A stretch of DNA of 14,920 nt from Paludibacteraceae bacterium (GTDB taxonomy: Bacteria > Bacteroidota > Bacteroidia > Bacteroidales > Paludibacteraceae), in assembly GCA_017542915.1 (NCBI GenBank), contig JAFXWI010000062.1:1-14920 (forward strand). Direction: 5' to 3'. The translations under genes were made by a program, and so were the position numbers. Numbering within the stretch: position 1 is the stretch's first letter; each line of letters begins with the position of its first letter. This document shows, in pieces, positions 14,270-14,920 of this stretch. A model generated the notes under the pieces. The model made no database searches. It was not told the DNA's origin and worked only from the letters and a program-made list of their open reading frames with translations.

Positions 14270-14305
14270 AAAAATCCTGCATACATTTGCGTATGTGGGA
14301 TTTTT
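14270..14305 (+). terminator. terminator of the hydrolase gene, containing a promoter box
   Basis: AAAAATCCTGCATAC (14270-14284) pairs with GTATGTGGGATTTTT (14291-14305) through 15 pairs, two of them G-U, with loop ATTTGC. The T-rich side follows. The -33 box of the next promoter lies in the loop. Confidence 0.85.
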
Positions 14306-14317
14306 GTTGTACCTTTG
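14286..14317 (+). promoter_or_regulatory. Bacteroidota-type promoter overlapping the terminator
   Basis: TTTG at 14286-14289, a 20-nt spacer, then TACCTTTG at 14310-14317. It drives the flavodoxin-fold gene starting at 14370. The -33 box and spacer are formed by the terminator loop and 3' arm. Confidence 0.8.
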
Positions 14318-14330
14318 CACCCGAAATATA

Positions 14331-14372
14331 TTGAATTTTTAATTTTGAATTTTTAATTTTGAATTTATAATG
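14331..14372 (+). repeat. 14-bp AT-rich tandem repeat ending at a start codon
   Basis: Two perfect copies of TTGAATTTTTAATT (14331-14344, 14345-14358) are followed by a third with two mismatches (14359-14372). The last three bases of the third copy are the ATG of the next gene. The leader is therefore unstructured and almost pure A/T. Confidence 0.85.
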
Positions 14373-14920
14373 AGGGTATTATTGATCAATGGTTCGCCGC
14401 GAAAGAACGGCAACACCTTTACGGCGCTTAGCGAGATTGCCAAGACGCTTCAGTCCGAAGGTCTCGAAACCGAGATCGTTTGGATCGGCAACAAACCTAT
14501 TCGTGGCTGTGTAGCTTGCGGTACATGCAAGGCGAAAGCGAACGGTCGTTGTGTCTTTGACGACGATGTGTGCAACGCTATCTCTGCCAAGTTCGCAGAG
14601 GCGGACGGTTTCGTTTTCGGCTCACCTGTCTATTACGGTCAGCCCAACGGCGCACTCCTCGCTATCATGCAACGTGCGTTCTTCTCCAACGGCGCGAACC
14701 TTCAGAACAAGCCGGCTGCGGCTGTGACGATCTGCCGAAGAGGCGGTGCTACAGCAGCTTTCGAGGCGCTCCAGATGCCGCTGCAGATGATGAATATGCC
14801 ACTGGCTACTTCGCAGTATTGGAACATCGCTTACGGCCGTGAAAAAGGACAGGCTGCACAGGACACCGAAGGAATGCAGACCATGCGTACCTTGGCGCAT
14901 AACCTCGCTTGGATGATCCG
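14370..14920 (+). CDS. flavodoxin-fold NAD(P)H/FMN oxidoreductase (3' end outside window)
   Basis: The ATG at 14370 opens a frame that runs past the window end (183 full codons seen). The N-terminus MRVLLINGSPRKNGNT is the FMN phosphate-binding loop of the NADPH-dependent FMN reductase/flavodoxin-like superfamily. VFGSPVYYGQPNG is the second flavin-contact region. Between them lies GCVACGTC with a later Cys (C-x2-C-x2-C-x7-C at residues about 50-66). Related iron-sulfur flavoproteins carry a compact Cys motif here, so an Fe-S cluster or a redox thiol is possible. Usual family length is about 190-210 residues, so only a short C-terminus is missing. It is cytoplasmic, with no signal peptide. 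It has its own promoter within the preceding terminator and an AT-repeat leader. The substrate is unknown. Confidence 0.85.
   Translation, partial: MRVLLINGSPRKNGNTFTALSEIAKTLQSEGLETEIVWIGNKPIRGCVACGTCKAKANGRCVFDDDVCNAISAKFAEADGFVFGSPVYYGQPNGALLAIMQRAFFSNGANLQNKPAAAVTICRRGGATAAFEALQMPLQMMNMPLATSQYWNIAYGREKGQAAQDTEGMQTMRTLAHNLAWMI

Noticed and set aside
13366..14286. 306-codon open frame on the - strand
   Set aside because: Antisense to the alpha/beta-hydrolase, whose catalytic motifs are clear. The product is an Arg/Val/His-rich sequence with no recognisable pattern, and it would start in the terminator hairpin.

Overview
The window looks like a chromosomal segment of a Bacteroidota organism, most likely order Bacteroidales. 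Four promoters match the Bacteroidota primary-sigma consensus TTTG-N20-TAnnTTTG, each with a spacer of exactly 20 nt. Ribosome-binding sites of the Shine-Dalgarno type are absent or weak. The protein families also fit: a barrel protein ending in Phe, lipoproteins, LPP20-type proteins, a C25-type peptidase, and an alpha/beta-hydrolase with a Cys nucleophile. All convincing genes are on the + strand.

Layout. (1) 2-1000: nearly complete GGGtGRT-family protein, followed by a short relic of a second C-terminus of the same gene. (2) 1181-1774: small secreted beta-rich protein, probably an outer-membrane barrel, with its own terminator. (3) 1950-11203: one tight eight-gene operon with a consensus promoter before it (1880-1911) and a strong terminator after it (11232-11265). 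(4) 11439-12899: a PrsW-type membrane protease and a Bax-inhibitor-1 family membrane protein, with their own promoter. (5) 13078-14250: a lipoprotein alpha/beta-hydrolase with its own promoter. (6) 14370-14920: a flavodoxin-fold NAD(P)H/FMN oxidoreductase, cut by the window end, whose promoter lies inside the preceding terminator hairpin.

The eight-gene operon is the main interest. Its first half encodes cytoplasmic or inner-membrane proteins that share a C-x2-C-x10-C-x2-C zinc ribbon. These are a leaderless C25 (gingipain-like, caspase-fold) protease; an SPFH/band-7 protein with a coiled coil of about 270 residues and a zinc ribbon at each end; an 86-residue protein coupled by a 4-nt overlap; and a zinc-ribbon, Asn-rich, single-TM protein with a TPR/Sel1-like tail. 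Its second half encodes exported proteins: a CsgG/LpoB-like protein with a FlgT-C-like end, an unclassified periplasmic protein, an LPP20-Ig protein and an LPP20-like lipoprotein. I infer a protease plus membrane-scaffold module in the cytoplasm linked genetically to an envelope assembly. Its function is not known to me, and no toxin, nuclease or nucleotide-signalling enzyme is visible. The neighbouring PrsW and BI-1 proteins also belong to families tied to membrane quality control, but that link is inference only.
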